From Actinoplanes aureus (lineage in GTDB: Bacteria; Actinomycetota; Actinomycetes; Mycobacteriales; Micromonosporaceae), in assembly GCF_015704865.1 (NCBI RefSeq), contig NZ_JADQTO010000006.1, forward strand, positions 344,601-408,600: a DNA stretch of 64,000 bases. The letters are read 5' to 3'. Numbering within the stretch: position 1 is the first letter of the stretch; every line of letters starts with the position of its first letter. A program made the position numbers and the translations under genes. The notes below the pieces were generated by a model, which was not told the DNA's origin, did no database searches, and saw only the letters and a list, made by a program, of their open reading frames with translations. This document shows positions 9,083-16,349 of the stretch, one piece after another.

Positions 9083-9363
9083 TGATCGCCAGCTCGCCGT
9101 ACGGCCTCAGCCGCCCCACCATGGACGACGCCCGCGCCGCCGTCCTGCGCGTGCACGCCGGTGACGGCCGCCGGATCTGGGACCAGCTCCTGCACGCCGC
9201 CGGGCTCACCGGACGCGAGACCGACGACTCCGCCCTGGACCGGCTGCTCACGCAGATGAGCACATCGGACGCCACCACCCGGCTCTGCGCGCTCGCCCTG
9301 CGGATCCGGGTCACCTCGCACACGCACCTCGCCGCCGCCGCGCAGAGCATCACCAGGAGCTGA
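9082..9363 (+). CDS. Small hypothetical protein coupled to the chemoreceptor
   Basis: 93 aa from ATG 9082, sharing one base with the receptor stop (TGATG); GTG 9079 is an alternative giving a 4-nt overlap. The sequence is helical, with no signal or membrane segment and no recognised domain. Its position between a chemoreceptor and a GAF protein suggests an accessory or adaptor role; this is inference from context only. Confidence 0.65.
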   Translation: MIASSPYGLSRPTMDDARAAVLRVHAGDGRRIWDQLLHAAGLTGRETDDSALDRLLTQMSTSDATTRLCALALRIRVTSHTHLAAAAQSITRS

Positions 9364-9364
9364 C

Positions 9365-9874
9365 GTGAACACCGAACTGTTCGACCGGCTCGGCGAACCC
9401 GCCCGGATGCGCGAACTCGCCGGATACGACCTGCTCAACCCGGACCTGCGGACCAGCCTCGACGCGGTCGCCCAGCGCAGCGCCACCCTGCTGGAAGCAC
9501 CGGTGTCGCTGGTGTCGGTGATCCTCGAGAGCGCGCAGTTCATCCTCGGCTCGCACGGCGTCTCCGGCTGGGTGGCGGCGGCACAGGGCACCCCGGCCGA
9601 GTGGGCCATGTGCACCTACACGGTGCTGGCCGGCGAACCGTACTGCATCACCGACGGCCGCTCCGACCCGAGGCACTCCGGCAACCCGTTCCTGCAGCTG
9701 ACCGGGCTGGTCAGCTATCTGGGCGTACCACTGCTCGGCGCGGGCGGGCACATCCTGGGCGCGCACTGCGTGATCGACGCCCGGCCGCGCATCTTCACCG
9801 ATGTGGACCTGGCCGTGATCACCGACGGCGCGGAGAAGGTGATGCGGTTGCTGCACGCGTACCGGACCGGCTAG
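9365..9874 (+). CDS. GAF domain sensor protein
   Basis: 169 aa starting at GTG 9365, 1 nt after the previous stop. Nearly the whole protein is one GAF domain, with the typical core APVSLVSVILESAQFILGSHG, a Cys-containing WAMCTYTVLAGEPY helix and GLVSYLGVPLLGAGGHILGAHCVID. The C..T/Y pattern and NPF motif occur in GAF domains that bind small ligands or redox groups, but the ligand is not deducible. It is the last gene of the chemoreceptor operon and overlaps the convergent DinB-like gene by 4 nt. Likely a soluble partner in the same signalling path. Confidence 0.8.
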   Translation: MNTELFDRLGEPARMRELAGYDLLNPDLRTSLDAVAQRSATLLEAPVSLVSVILESAQFILGSHGVSGWVAAAQGTPAEWAMCTYTVLAGEPYCITDGRSDPRHSGNPFLQLTGLVSYLGVPLLGAGGHILGAHCVIDARPRIFTDVDLAVITDGAEKVMRLLHAYRTG

Positions 9875-10500
9875 CCCTCCCGGGGCGCCGCGTACCAGCG
9901 CCACTCCCGCTGGCGCGGGCGGCCGGGCAGCTCGGCGCGGCCGGTGGCCCAGAGCAGAGCCGCCCACCCGTCGAGCGGTGCCTGCGGGAAGATCCGCCAG
10001 AGCACCCGGTCGCAGAGATCGTCCGGAGGGTTCCACGGCAGGCCGAGACCGGCGGCGACGTCGTGCGTGTGCGCGAGCACCTCGACGACACCCATCGCGG
10101 CGAAGCCCTCCGGATCGGCGACGCCCATCGGATGGAAGGCGCGCGCCTGGCGCGGCGCGACCTGCACCTGGGCGGCCAGCAGGCCGCCGGAGGCGTCCAG
10201 CACATCGAGCAGGCCCGCGACACCGGCATCGGGTTGCGCATAGACGGTCAGCGCCGGGCCGTCCGGGCGCCGGCGATAACCGAAGGGGACGTACGCCTTC
10301 AGCGCCGGACGCCGTGCCGCGACCTGCCCCGCGTATGCGAAGAGGTCGTCCGCGATGTGCTCCACCGTCTCCCAGACCGTCCAGGTCAGATCGCCGGCCG
10401 GCACCTGCCAGTCCCGGTCGGCGGCGGGCTCGAGGGCGGTGATCGCCAGATCGGTCGCCAGGCGTACGTCGGCTGAGGTGACCGGTCCGGGATTCGTCAT
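9871..10500 (-). CDS. MDMPI/DinB-like protein (mycothiol-dependent maleylpyruvate isomerase family)
   Basis: 209 aa. The metal-binding pattern of the MDMPI N-terminal domain is visible: one His in TVWETVEHIADDLFAY and two in EVLAHTHDVAAGLGL, plus WALLWATGR near the end. Family members are Zn/Ni-binding helical-bundle proteins, many of which use mycothiol in thiol-transfer or isomerase chemistry. The specific substrate is unknown. No membrane or signal segment. It converges on the GAF gene. Confidence 0.75.
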   Translation of the reverse strand: MTNPGPVTSADVRLATDLAITALEPAADRDWQVPAGDLTWTVWETVEHIADDLFAYAGQVAARRPALKAYVPFGYRRRPDGPALTVYAQPDAGVAGLLDVLDASGGLLAAQVQVAPRQARAFHPMGVADPEGFAAMGVVEVLAHTHDVAAGLGLPWNPPDDLCDRVLWRIFPQAPLDGWAALLWATGRAELPGRPRQREWRWYAAPREG

Positions 10501-10571
10501 GCGGGTACCGTAACGGGCCCTTTCCGCGGACGCACCGGAAAAATGTCATAGGCAGGCGGCATCATCGCGGC

Positions 10572-11063
10572 ATGGGAGAACCAGCTACGCCGATCCGCCG
10601 CCGGCTCGAGCTCACGGTCGCCGAGGCGCGCCTGCGGTTTCAGCAACTCGTCCGGGTGACCGGGGTCACCGGCCAGGTGACGATCGTGGTTGATGGTGGG
10701 CGGCCGATCGCGGCCATCGTGCCGCCGGGCGATGTGCTCGGCGCCGGGCCGGCGCCGCCGGCTCAGCCACTGCCTCAGCCGCCGGCTCAGCCACTGCCTC
10801 AGCCACCGGCTCAGCCGCCGGCTTTGCCGCGCGCGGCGCCGGTGGCCGTGCCGGTCGCTGGGGAGAAGGCCGCGGCTGGTTGGCTGCGCCGGATCGAGCA
10901 GGTGCGGGAGGACGTCCGGCGGCAGCACGCCGGCCGGATCCGGGAGCTGTCCCAAGCCTTGGATGAGGCCTGGCGCCTGCTCGACGACATGCGCCCGCCG
11001 GGCACCGATCGCGCCGTGGACACCCTGCGTGCCGCCCACTCCGACCTGCGCCGCGTCCGATGA
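10572..11063 (+). CDS. Protein with Phd/YefM-like N-terminus, Pro/Gln repeat linker and helical C-terminus
   Basis: 163 aa. Residues ~8-55 (TVAEARLRFQQLV..., VTIVVDGGRPIAAIVPP) follow the pattern of Phd/YefM antitoxin DNA-binding domains: a helix, then a strand with GRPIAAIV. A low-complexity linker of PPAQPLPQ units follows (~60-90), encoded by an exact 24-nt tandem repeat. The C-terminal ~60 residues are strongly helical and charged. No toxin-like gene is adjacent; the next gene is a sugar kinase 43 nt downstream. It may be a solitary antitoxin-derived regulator. The domain call is tentative. Confidence 0.6.
   Translation: MGEPATPIRRRLELTVAEARLRFQQLVRVTGVTGQVTIVVDGGRPIAAIVPPGDVLGAGPAPPAQPLPQPPAQPLPQPPAQPPALPRAAPVAVPVAGEKAAAGWLRRIEQVREDVRRQHAGRIRELSQALDEAWRLLDDMRPPGTDRAVDTLRAAHSDLRRVR
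10755..10828 (+). repeat. 24-nt tandem repeats coding a Pro/Gln linker
   Basis: Two exact adjacent copies of a 24-nt unit at 10755-10778 and 10779-10802, followed by a degenerate third copy. They encode PPAQPLPQ in frame within the Phd-like protein gene. Confidence 0.85.
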
Positions 11064-11094
11064 TCAATCACTACTGGGCCTATCGGGACGGAGG

Positions 11095-11100
11095 TAAGAT
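11095..11100 (+). promoter_or_regulatory. Candidate leaderless -10 box (TAAGAT)
   Basis: TAAGAT ends 6 nt before the ATG at 11107, the spacing expected for a leaderless transcript. A GGAGG just upstream (11090-11094) is 12 nt from the ATG, too far for an efficient ribosome site. Confidence 0.45.
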
Positions 11101-11106
11101 CGGCTA

Positions 11107-12165
11107 ATGGGTGGACAGCTCGATCTGTTCGTGCCGGGGGTGGTGTACCTCGACGTCGTCTTCACCGGCCTCCGTGAGCTGCCCGAGCCCGGCACCGAGG
11201 TGCAGGCGTCCGGGATGGGTTCCTGCCCCGGCGGCGTGGCCAATCTGGCGGTGGCGGCCAGCCGGCTGGGCCTGCACACCGGCCTCGGGACCGCGCTCAG
11301 CTCCGACGCCTACGGCGAGTTCTGTCACCAGGTGCTGAGCCGTCAGGAGGGGATCGACCTCTCCGCGTCGACCCGGATCGACGACTGGCACTCCCCGGTG
11401 ACCGTCTCGCTCGCCTCCGACCGGGACCGCAGCATGATCACCCACGGCCACCCGCTCCCGACCGACGCCGACGGCCTGGTCAACGGCCTGCCCGCGGCCC
11501 GCAGCGCGGCGGTGAGCCTGGCCGGCACCGGCATCGGGTGGGTGCACCGGGCCAGGGCCGCCGGCACGATGGTCTTCGCGGACGTCGGCTGGGACGAGAC
11601 CGACCAGTGGTCCTGCGACGTACTGACCACCCTCAGCGACTGCCACGCCTTCCTGCCCAACGCGGTCGAGGCGATGCGGTACACGCGTACCGACTCGCCC
11701 CGGCAGGCCCTGGACAAGCTCTCCGGCCTGGTCCCGGTCGTCGTGGTGACCTGCGGTGCGGACGGCGCCCTGGCGATCGACTCGGGCACCGGCGAGGTCG
11801 TGGCCGTGCCCGGCGTACCGGTGGCGGCACTCGACCCCACCGGCGCCGGCGACGTCTTCACCGCCGGCTTCATCACCGGGACGCTGGGCGGCTGGCCACT
11901 CGCCGACCGGGTGGCCTTCGCCAACCTGGTCGCCTCCCTCTCCGTCCAGCACTTCGGCGGCTCCCTCTCCGCCCCGGGCTGGGGCGACATCGCCGACTGG
12001 TGGCAGACGGTCCGCTGCTCGGCCACCCGCGGCCATGCCGAATCGGCCGGGGCCGTGCTGGCCCGCCGATTCGGCTTCCTGGACGAGGTGATCCCGCCCG
12101 GCCGCCGGACGGCGGTCCATCGCGCGACCGCGACGATTGCCCGCCTCTCCGACGTCCAGGTTTGA
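11107..12165 (+). CDS. PfkB-family carbohydrate kinase
   Basis: 352 aa. The ribokinase/PfkB fold is clear: SCPGGVANLAVAASRLG near residue 40 (substrate-binding Gly motif), an adenine-pocket region VVVTCGADGAL, and the anion-hole/catalytic signature DPTGAGDVF at 243-251 with catalytic Asp249. It should phosphorylate a sugar or nucleoside using ATP in the cytoplasm. The C-terminal ~45 residues beyond the normal fold (RFGFLDEVIPPGRRTAV) are an extension. It sits upstream of a GH4 glycosidase, separated by a 480-bp repeat array, so they may act on related sugars. The exact substrate is not evident. Confidence 0.85.
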   Translation: MGGQLDLFVPGVVYLDVVFTGLRELPEPGTEVQASGMGSCPGGVANLAVAASRLGLHTGLGTALSSDAYGEFCHQVLSRQEGIDLSASTRIDDWHSPVTVSLASDRDRSMITHGHPLPTDADGLVNGLPAARSAAVSLAGTGIGWVHRARAAGTMVFADVGWDETDQWSCDVLTTLSDCHAFLPNAVEAMRYTRTDSPRQALDKLSGLVPVVVVTCGADGALAIDSGTGEVVAVPGVPVAALDPTGAGDVFTAGFITGTLGGWPLADRVAFANLVASLSVQHFGGSLSAPGWGDIADWWQTVRCSATRGHAESAGAVLARRFGFLDEVIPPGRRTAVHRATATIARLSDVQV

Positions 12166-12189
12166 GCATGCCCCTCAGCCCCGGGCCGC

Positions 12190-12667
12190 CAGGGCCGGCG
12201 CGGTCTGGGTCGGTGGCCGCGCGGCCCTGGGGCCGGCAGGGGCCGCCCGGCCCGGATCGGCAGGGCGACGCGATCCGGATCGGCCGAGGGCCGCCCGGCC
12301 TGGGCCGGGAGGGCCCGCCCGGCCTGGATCGGGAGGGGTGGGACGGTCTTGGGTCGGGAGTGGCCGCAGGGCCCTCGGCCCGGAGGGGGCGCGCGGCCCG
12401 GATCGGGAGGGGCGGCACGGTCTTGGCCGGGAATGGCCGCACGGCATTCGGCCGGGAGCGGCCATGCGGCCTGGATCGGGAGTGGCGGGACGGTCTCGGG
12501 CCAGGGGCGGCCGCAGGCCTGGACTGGGAAGGGCGGCACGGTGGGCCGCCCGGCCCTCGGCCGGGAGGGGCTGCGCGGCCTGGATCGCAAGGGGCCGCAG
12601 GCCCTCGGCCGGGAGGGTGGCACGGTCCTTAGCAGGGAGTGACCGCACGGCCTTCGGCCGGAAGGCC
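12190..12667. repeat. GC-rich degenerate ~24-bp tandem repeat array
   Basis: About 18-20 imperfect units of 24-25 bp fill the whole gap between the PfkB and GH4 genes. The consensus is roughly GGCCGC.CGGCCTGGATC followed by GGGAG; units differ at a few positions and a few are 25 bp long. Because 24 is a multiple of 3, the array looks open in several frames on both strands, but no frame has a stable repeat phase or family resemblance, so I treat it as non-coding. It lies directly upstream of the GH4 start and may affect expression or be replication-slippage prone. Confidence 0.85.
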
Positions 12668-12693
12668 GATGAGACGACGAGAGCGGAGATGCG

Positions 12694-14292
12694 ATGCGGC
12701 TGACGATTCTGGGCGGCGGCGGTTTCCGGGTGCCGCTGGTCTACCGGGCGCTGCTGGCCGGTAACCAGCGGACCGGCATCACCGAGGTCATGCTCTACGA
12801 CGCCGACCGCGGACGTCTCGACGCGATCGCCCGGGTGCTCGCCGCCCAGGCCCGCGCCGTGCCCGGCGCCCCAGCGGTGATCACCAGCACCGACCTGGAC
12901 ACCGCCGTCACCGGCGCGTCGTTCGTGTTCTGCGCGATCCGGGTCGGCGGCCTGCGCGGCCGGGTCATCGACGAGAGGGTCGCCCTCGACGCGGGCGTGC
13001 TCGGCCAGGAGACGGTAGGTGCCGGCGGCATCTCATACGGTCTGCGGACCGTCCCGGTGGCTCTCCACATCGCCGAACACATCGCCCGGCTGGCGCCCGC
13101 CGCCTGGACGATCAACTTCACCAACCCGGCCGGCCTGGTCACCGAGGCCATGGCCACCCGGCTCGGCGACCGGGTGATCGGCATCTGCGATTCCCCCGCC
13201 GGCCTGGTCGACCGGGCGGTGCGGGCGGTCGGCGCCGACCCGGCCACCGTCCATGTCGACTACGCGGGGCTCAACCATCTGGGTTGGCTCTACGGCATCC
13301 ATCCCGTCCCGCCCACCAGCCCACCCGGCGGCGGGCACCCTACCGGGGGCGTGGATCAGCCCGGCGGCATGCGCCTGCCTGGTGGCGTAGATGAGCCCGG
13401 CGGCATGCGCCTGCCTGATGGCGTAGATGAGCCTGGCGGCGCGGATCAGCTTGGCGGCATGCGGTCGCCTGGTGGCGTGGATCATTCGCGCGGTGCGGGC
13501 CAGTCTGGCGGCGTGCGACCGTCCGGTGACATGCCACCCATGGGCGCGGCCGGCGGCCGCCCAGCCGACGGCGGTTTGCTTGCGGGCCTGCTTGCTGACA
13601 AGGCGCTCGTGGACAGCATCGAGGAGGGCCGCCTCTTCGGGGCCGACCGGCTGCGCGAGCTCGGCGCCATCCCCAACGAGTATCTGCACTATTACTACGA
13701 CCCCGCCGGCACGCTCGCCGCGATCCGAGACGCACCGCAGACCCGTGGCGCTTTCCTGCTTGAGCAGCAGCAACGCTGCTACGCGCGGATCGCTTCACCG
13801 GATCGCGATCCGCTGGACGCCTGGCTGGAGGCCTGGCGGGAGCGGGAGGCGACCTACATGGCGGAGAACCGGGAACTGGCCGGCGCCGGCGAGCGCGAGC
13901 ACGACGAGTCCCGCCCGGCCGGCTACGAGGGCGTAGCACTCGCCGTCATGCGCGCCCTCGCCCACGACGAGCCGGTCACTCTCATTCTCAACGTCCGCAA
14001 CCGGGGCTGCCTCGGTGTGCTGGACGACGAAGCGGTCGTCGAGGTGCCGTGCACGGTGGACGCGCGCGGAGCCCTGCCGCACCGCGTGGCGCCGCTGCCC
14101 GCGCACGGTGTGGAGCTCGTTCAGGCGGTCAAGGGCGTTGAGCGGGGCGTCCTGGAGGCGGTGGCCGCCGGGTCCCGGGCCACGGCTGTCCGGGCGATGG
14201 CCGCGCACCCGCTGGTCGGTTCGGAACCGGTCGCCCGTCGTCTGATCGACGCCTACCGCGACGAGTTCCGCGAACTCGCATACCTCCGCTGA
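12694..14292 (+). CDS. GH4 family glycosidase (6-phospho-beta-glucosidase type) with repeat insertion
   Basis: 532 aa; family members are about 420-450 aa. NAD-binding N-terminus LGGGGFRVP, metal/substrate motifs NFTNPAGLVTEA, GICDSP (Cys) and GLNHLGW (His195), and the helix IPNEYLHYYY all mark GH4, which cleaves alpha- or beta-linked 6-phospho sugars by an NAD+/divalent-metal redox mechanism. Extra length comes from a ~90-aa insertion (about 205-293) directly after GLNHLGWLYGI, made largely of GGxxxP hexapeptides. After it the conserved sequence resumes (ALVDSIEEGRLFGADRLRELGAIPNEY). All expected catalytic residues remain. ATG 12694 has CGGAG upstream. The sugar-phosphate preference is inferred from family only. 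Confidence 0.85.
   Translation: MRLTILGGGGFRVPLVYRALLAGNQRTGITEVMLYDADRGRLDAIARVLAAQARAVPGAPAVITSTDLDTAVTGASFVFCAIRVGGLRGRVIDERVALDAGVLGQETVGAGGISYGLRTVPVALHIAEHIARLAPAAWTINFTNPAGLVTEAMATRLGDRVIGICDSPAGLVDRAVRAVGADPATVHVDYAGLNHLGWLYGIHPVPPTSPPGGGHPTGGVDQPGGMRLPGGVDEPGGMRLPDGVDEPGGADQLGGMRSPGGVDHSRGAGQSGGVRPSGDMPPMGAAGGRPADGGLLAGLLADKALVDSIEEGRLFGADRLRELGAIPNEYLHYYYDPAGTLAAIRDAPQTRGAFLLEQQQRCYARIASPDRDPLDAWLEAWREREATYMAENRELAGAGEREHDESRPAGYEGVALAVMRALAHDEPVTLILNVRNRGCLGVLDDEAVVEVPCTVDARGALPHRVAPLPAHGVELVQAVKGVERGVLEAVAAGSRATAVRAMAAHPLVGSEPVARRLIDAYRDEFRELAYLR
13345..13542 (+). repeat. 18-nt (hexapeptide) tandem repeats inside the GH4 gene
   Basis: Eleven consecutive hexapeptide units (GGVDQP, GGMRLP, GGVDEP, GGMRLP, DGVDEP, GGADQL and so on) at residues 218-283. 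At DNA level they form a degenerate 18-nt repeat with a 36-nt higher-order unit near the 5' end. The repeats stay in frame. Confidence 0.9.
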
Positions 14293-14336
14293 GGTATCGC
14301 CGAGACTGTCAGACGGTATCGCCGAAACTGTCAGAC
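14293..14336. repeat. 22-bp direct repeat after the GH4 stop
   Basis: Two adjacent copies at 14293-14314 and 14315-14336, GGTATCGCCGARACTGTCAG then AC, with one difference. They begin at the GH4 stop. The next ~20 bases contain a diverged inverted copy (GTCTGTTTTCGGCGG), so an imperfect hairpin could form. This may be a terminator or an operator for the following gene. Confidence 0.7.
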
Positions 14337-14388
14337 CAGGATGGCAGTCTGTTTTCGGCGGACAGTGCGGCGGCGGACGGAGTGCTTG

Positions 14389-14700
14389 ATGTATGGGTAT
14401 CTCGGCTCGATGAAGGCCAAGGCAGGGCATCGGGATGAGGTCGTCTCGATCCTGCTCAGCGCCTCGGACGGGCTGCCGTCGGCCGGTTGCAGTCTCTACG
14501 TCGTGGGCGTCTCGGAGACCGACGACCAGACGATCTGGGTCAGCGAGGTGTGGGACAGCAAGGAGCATCACGACGCGTCGCTCCAGCTGCCGGAGACCAG
14601 GGCCGCCATCAGCAAGGCGATGCCGATGCTGACCGGCGAGTTCGAGAGCCACGAGTATGCGGTCGCCGGCGGCCTGGGCGTCCCACCCATGCCAGCCTGA
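14389..14700 (+). CDS. Antibiotic biosynthesis monooxygenase (ABM) domain protein
   Basis: 103 aa. The ATG at 14389 is preceded by GGACGGAG; an earlier ATG at 14341 gives an Arg-rich extension without a ribosome site. The sequence (YGYLGSMKAKAGHRDEVVSILL, GCSLYVVGVSETDDQTIWVSEVWDSKEHHDASL) follows the ABM ferredoxin-like fold of small dimeric quinol monooxygenase/haem-degrading-like enzymes. No specific substrate is evident. A 10-bp hairpin follows the stop. Confidence 0.8.
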   Translation: MYGYLGSMKAKAGHRDEVVSILLSASDGLPSAGCSLYVVGVSETDDQTIWVSEVWDSKEHHDASLQLPETRAAISKAMPMLTGEFESHEYAVAGGLGVPPMPA

Positions 14701-14711
14701 CGCGGCCTGCG

Positions 14712-14739
14712 CGCCGGCATGCGGCGCACCATGCCGGCG
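14712..14739 (+). terminator. Hairpin terminator after the ABM gene
   Basis: CGCCGGCATG (14712-14721), 8-nt loop, CATGCCGGCG (14730-14739): perfect 10-bp stem 12 nt after the stop codon. No T-run. Confidence 0.6.
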
Positions 14740-14815
14740 TGACGAGACTTCGGGCGACCGAGCTGGGAACCGCCGCGGCCTGGGCCTCGCCCATCAGACA
14801 GGTGGCAGCGCCTAA

Positions 14816-14983
14816 GCCCTAAGCCGCTGGCGGCTGTGTGGCGGGCGCGGCAGCACGGAAGCCTTAGGCCGCTGGTGGCTGTGTGGCGTGCGGCAGCGCC
14901 GCAGCCTTTGGCCCGCTGGCGGCTGTGGCGGGCAGCAACGCCGAAGCCTCAGCAGCCGGTGGCTGTCTGGCAGTTGCCCAAAC
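14816..14983. repeat. Four degenerate ~42-45-bp tandem repeats in a gene-free region
   Basis: Units begin near 14816, 14861, 14904 and 14946, each with the pattern GCCTTAGGCCGCTGG then GGCTGTGTGGCG and a GCAGC-rich tail. The stretch 14701-15145 holds no credible gene: it contains a hairpin, this repeat, and a GGCGAGCG...CGCTCGCC inverted repeat. The repeats have no long palindromes and no coding bias. Confidence 0.7.
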
Positions 14984-15019
14984 GCCTACCAGAGCGACGC
15001 CCCACCACCGACGAAGAAA

Positions 15020-15066
15020 GGCGAGCGAGACCACCACCCGTGAACCGGCGGTGACCCACGCTCGCC
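15020..15066. terminator. Inverted repeat downstream of the desaturase gene
   Basis: GGCGAGCG at 15020-15027 pairs with CGCTCGCC at 15059-15066, with an inner CCACC/GGTG pairing possible in the 31-nt interval. It lies about 80 nt beyond the convergent desaturase stop and may terminate transcription in either direction. Confidence 0.4.
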
Positions 15067-15145
15067 TTCTCGTCGCGAGACCTAAGTCTGCAGAGGCCTC
15101 AAACCGAGGAGACCCAGTCTTCGGAGCCCTCAGACCACAGCAACC

Positions 15146-16330
15146 TCAGACCCCAGCCGGCTGCTCGGCCGGGTGGCGCGGCGGGATCGAGTAGTCGATC
15201 TCCTTGGCCGCCTTGCGGTTCGGCAGCGCCAGCCGGAAGACCTTCGCCCAGGCCGAGGCCACCTGGACCACCATCGGCCCGGTGACGTAGTTCAGCTCGT
15301 ACTTCTCGAACAACGCCCGCACCTTCGGCGCGATCTCCGCGTAGCGGCTGGCCGGCAGGTCGGGGAAGAGGTGGTGCTCGATCTGGTGCGAGAGGTTGCC
15401 GGTCATGATGTGCATCAGCTTGCTGCCGGAGATGTTCGCCGAGCCGAGCATCTGCCGCAGGTACCACTCGCCGCGGGTCTCGCCGGTGATCGAGGTCCGT
15501 TCGAAGGTCTCGACGCCGTTCGGGAAGTGGCCGCACATGATCACCGAGTGGCTCCACAGATTGCGGACCAGGCTGGCGACGGCGTTCGCGGCCAGGGTGC
15601 CCAGGAACGCGCCGAACGGGTTGCCCATCAGGAAGCCGACCGGGATGGCGAGGGCCGGGTGGACGACGTAGTCCTTCAGCACCTGGCGGCGGATCTTGCG
15701 GCCGACGGCGCGCAGGTTCTCGCGGAAGGCGGGGTTGCTGCGCCGCTTCTTGGTCTTGAGGTTGCGGCCCAGCTCCAGGTCGTACGCGGCGATGCCGTAC
15801 TCGAAGAAGCAGGCGTTGATGAAGTTGTAGAGCGGCTGCCCGAGGTGCGCCGGCACCCACTTCTGCTGCTCGTCGACGCGCATGATGCCGTACCCGAGGT
15901 CGTTGTCACGCCCGACCACGTTGGTGTACTTGTGGTGCAGCTCGTTGTGCGAGTGCTTCCACTGCTCGGCGGGGGACGCCGAGTCCCACTCCCACGTCGT
16001 CGAGTGGATCTTCGGGTCGCGCATGAAGTCGTACTGGCCGTGCAGGATGTTGTGGCCGATCTCCATGTTCTCGAGGATCTTGGAGATCGACAGGCCGGCG
16101 GTGCCGAGGATCCAGGCCGGCGGGAAGAGCGAGAAGAGCAGCAGCGCGCGGCTGCCGAGTTCGATGCGGCGCTGCACCGCGATCATCCGGCGGATGTAGT
16201 TGGCGTCCTTCTCACCGCGAACGGCGAGCACCTCGTCCCGGATCGCGTCGAGTTCACGCCCGATCTGCTCGATGTCCTCGGGGCTGAGGTGGGCGATCGG
16301 GTTGACTTCCTTGCGCTGAAGCGTCGTCAC
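15146..16330 (-). CDS. Membrane fatty acid desaturase (acyl-CoA/acyl-lipid type)
   Basis: 394 aa starting at GTG 16330 with GAGGGAAA 4 nt upstream. The three di-iron His boxes are present: GHNILHGQ (HxxxH), HSHNELHHKYTN (HxxHH) and HQIEHHLFP (QxxHH). Hydrophobic stretches at ~60-80 and ~215-245 place it in the membrane with His boxes facing the cytoplasm. The order and spacing match the DesA3/linoleoyl-CoA-desaturase-like group in actinobacteria, which introduce double bonds in long-chain acyl groups with electrons from a dedicated ferredoxin reductase. That partner is encoded 19 nt upstream in the same operon. Position of desaturation unknown. Confidence 0.92.
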   Translation of the reverse strand: MTTLQRKEVNPIAHLSPEDIEQIGRELDAIRDEVLAVRGEKDANYIRRMIAVQRRIELGSRALLLFSLFPPAWILGTAGLSISKILENMEIGHNILHGQYDFMRDPKIHSTTWEWDSASPAEQWKHSHNELHHKYTNVVGRDNDLGYGIMRVDEQQKWVPAHLGQPLYNFINACFFEYGIAAYDLELGRNLKTKKRRSNPAFRENLRAVGRKIRRQVLKDYVVHPALAIPVGFLMGNPFGAFLGTLAANAVASLVRNLWSHSVIMCGHFPNGVETFERTSITGETRGEWYLRQMLGSANISGSKLMHIMTGNLSHQIEHHLFPDLPASRYAEIAPKVRALFEKYELNYVTGPMVVQVASAWAKVFRLALPNRKAAKEIDYSIPPRHPAEQPAGV

Positions 16331-16349
16331 GAAATTTCCCTCACAAAAA

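Noticed and set aside
12173..12703. Collagen-like or Arg/Gly-rich proteins in the 24-bp repeat array
   Set aside because: Several frames on both strands are open because the repeat length is a multiple of three; occasional 25-bp units break phase; no start with ribosome site or conserved sequence.
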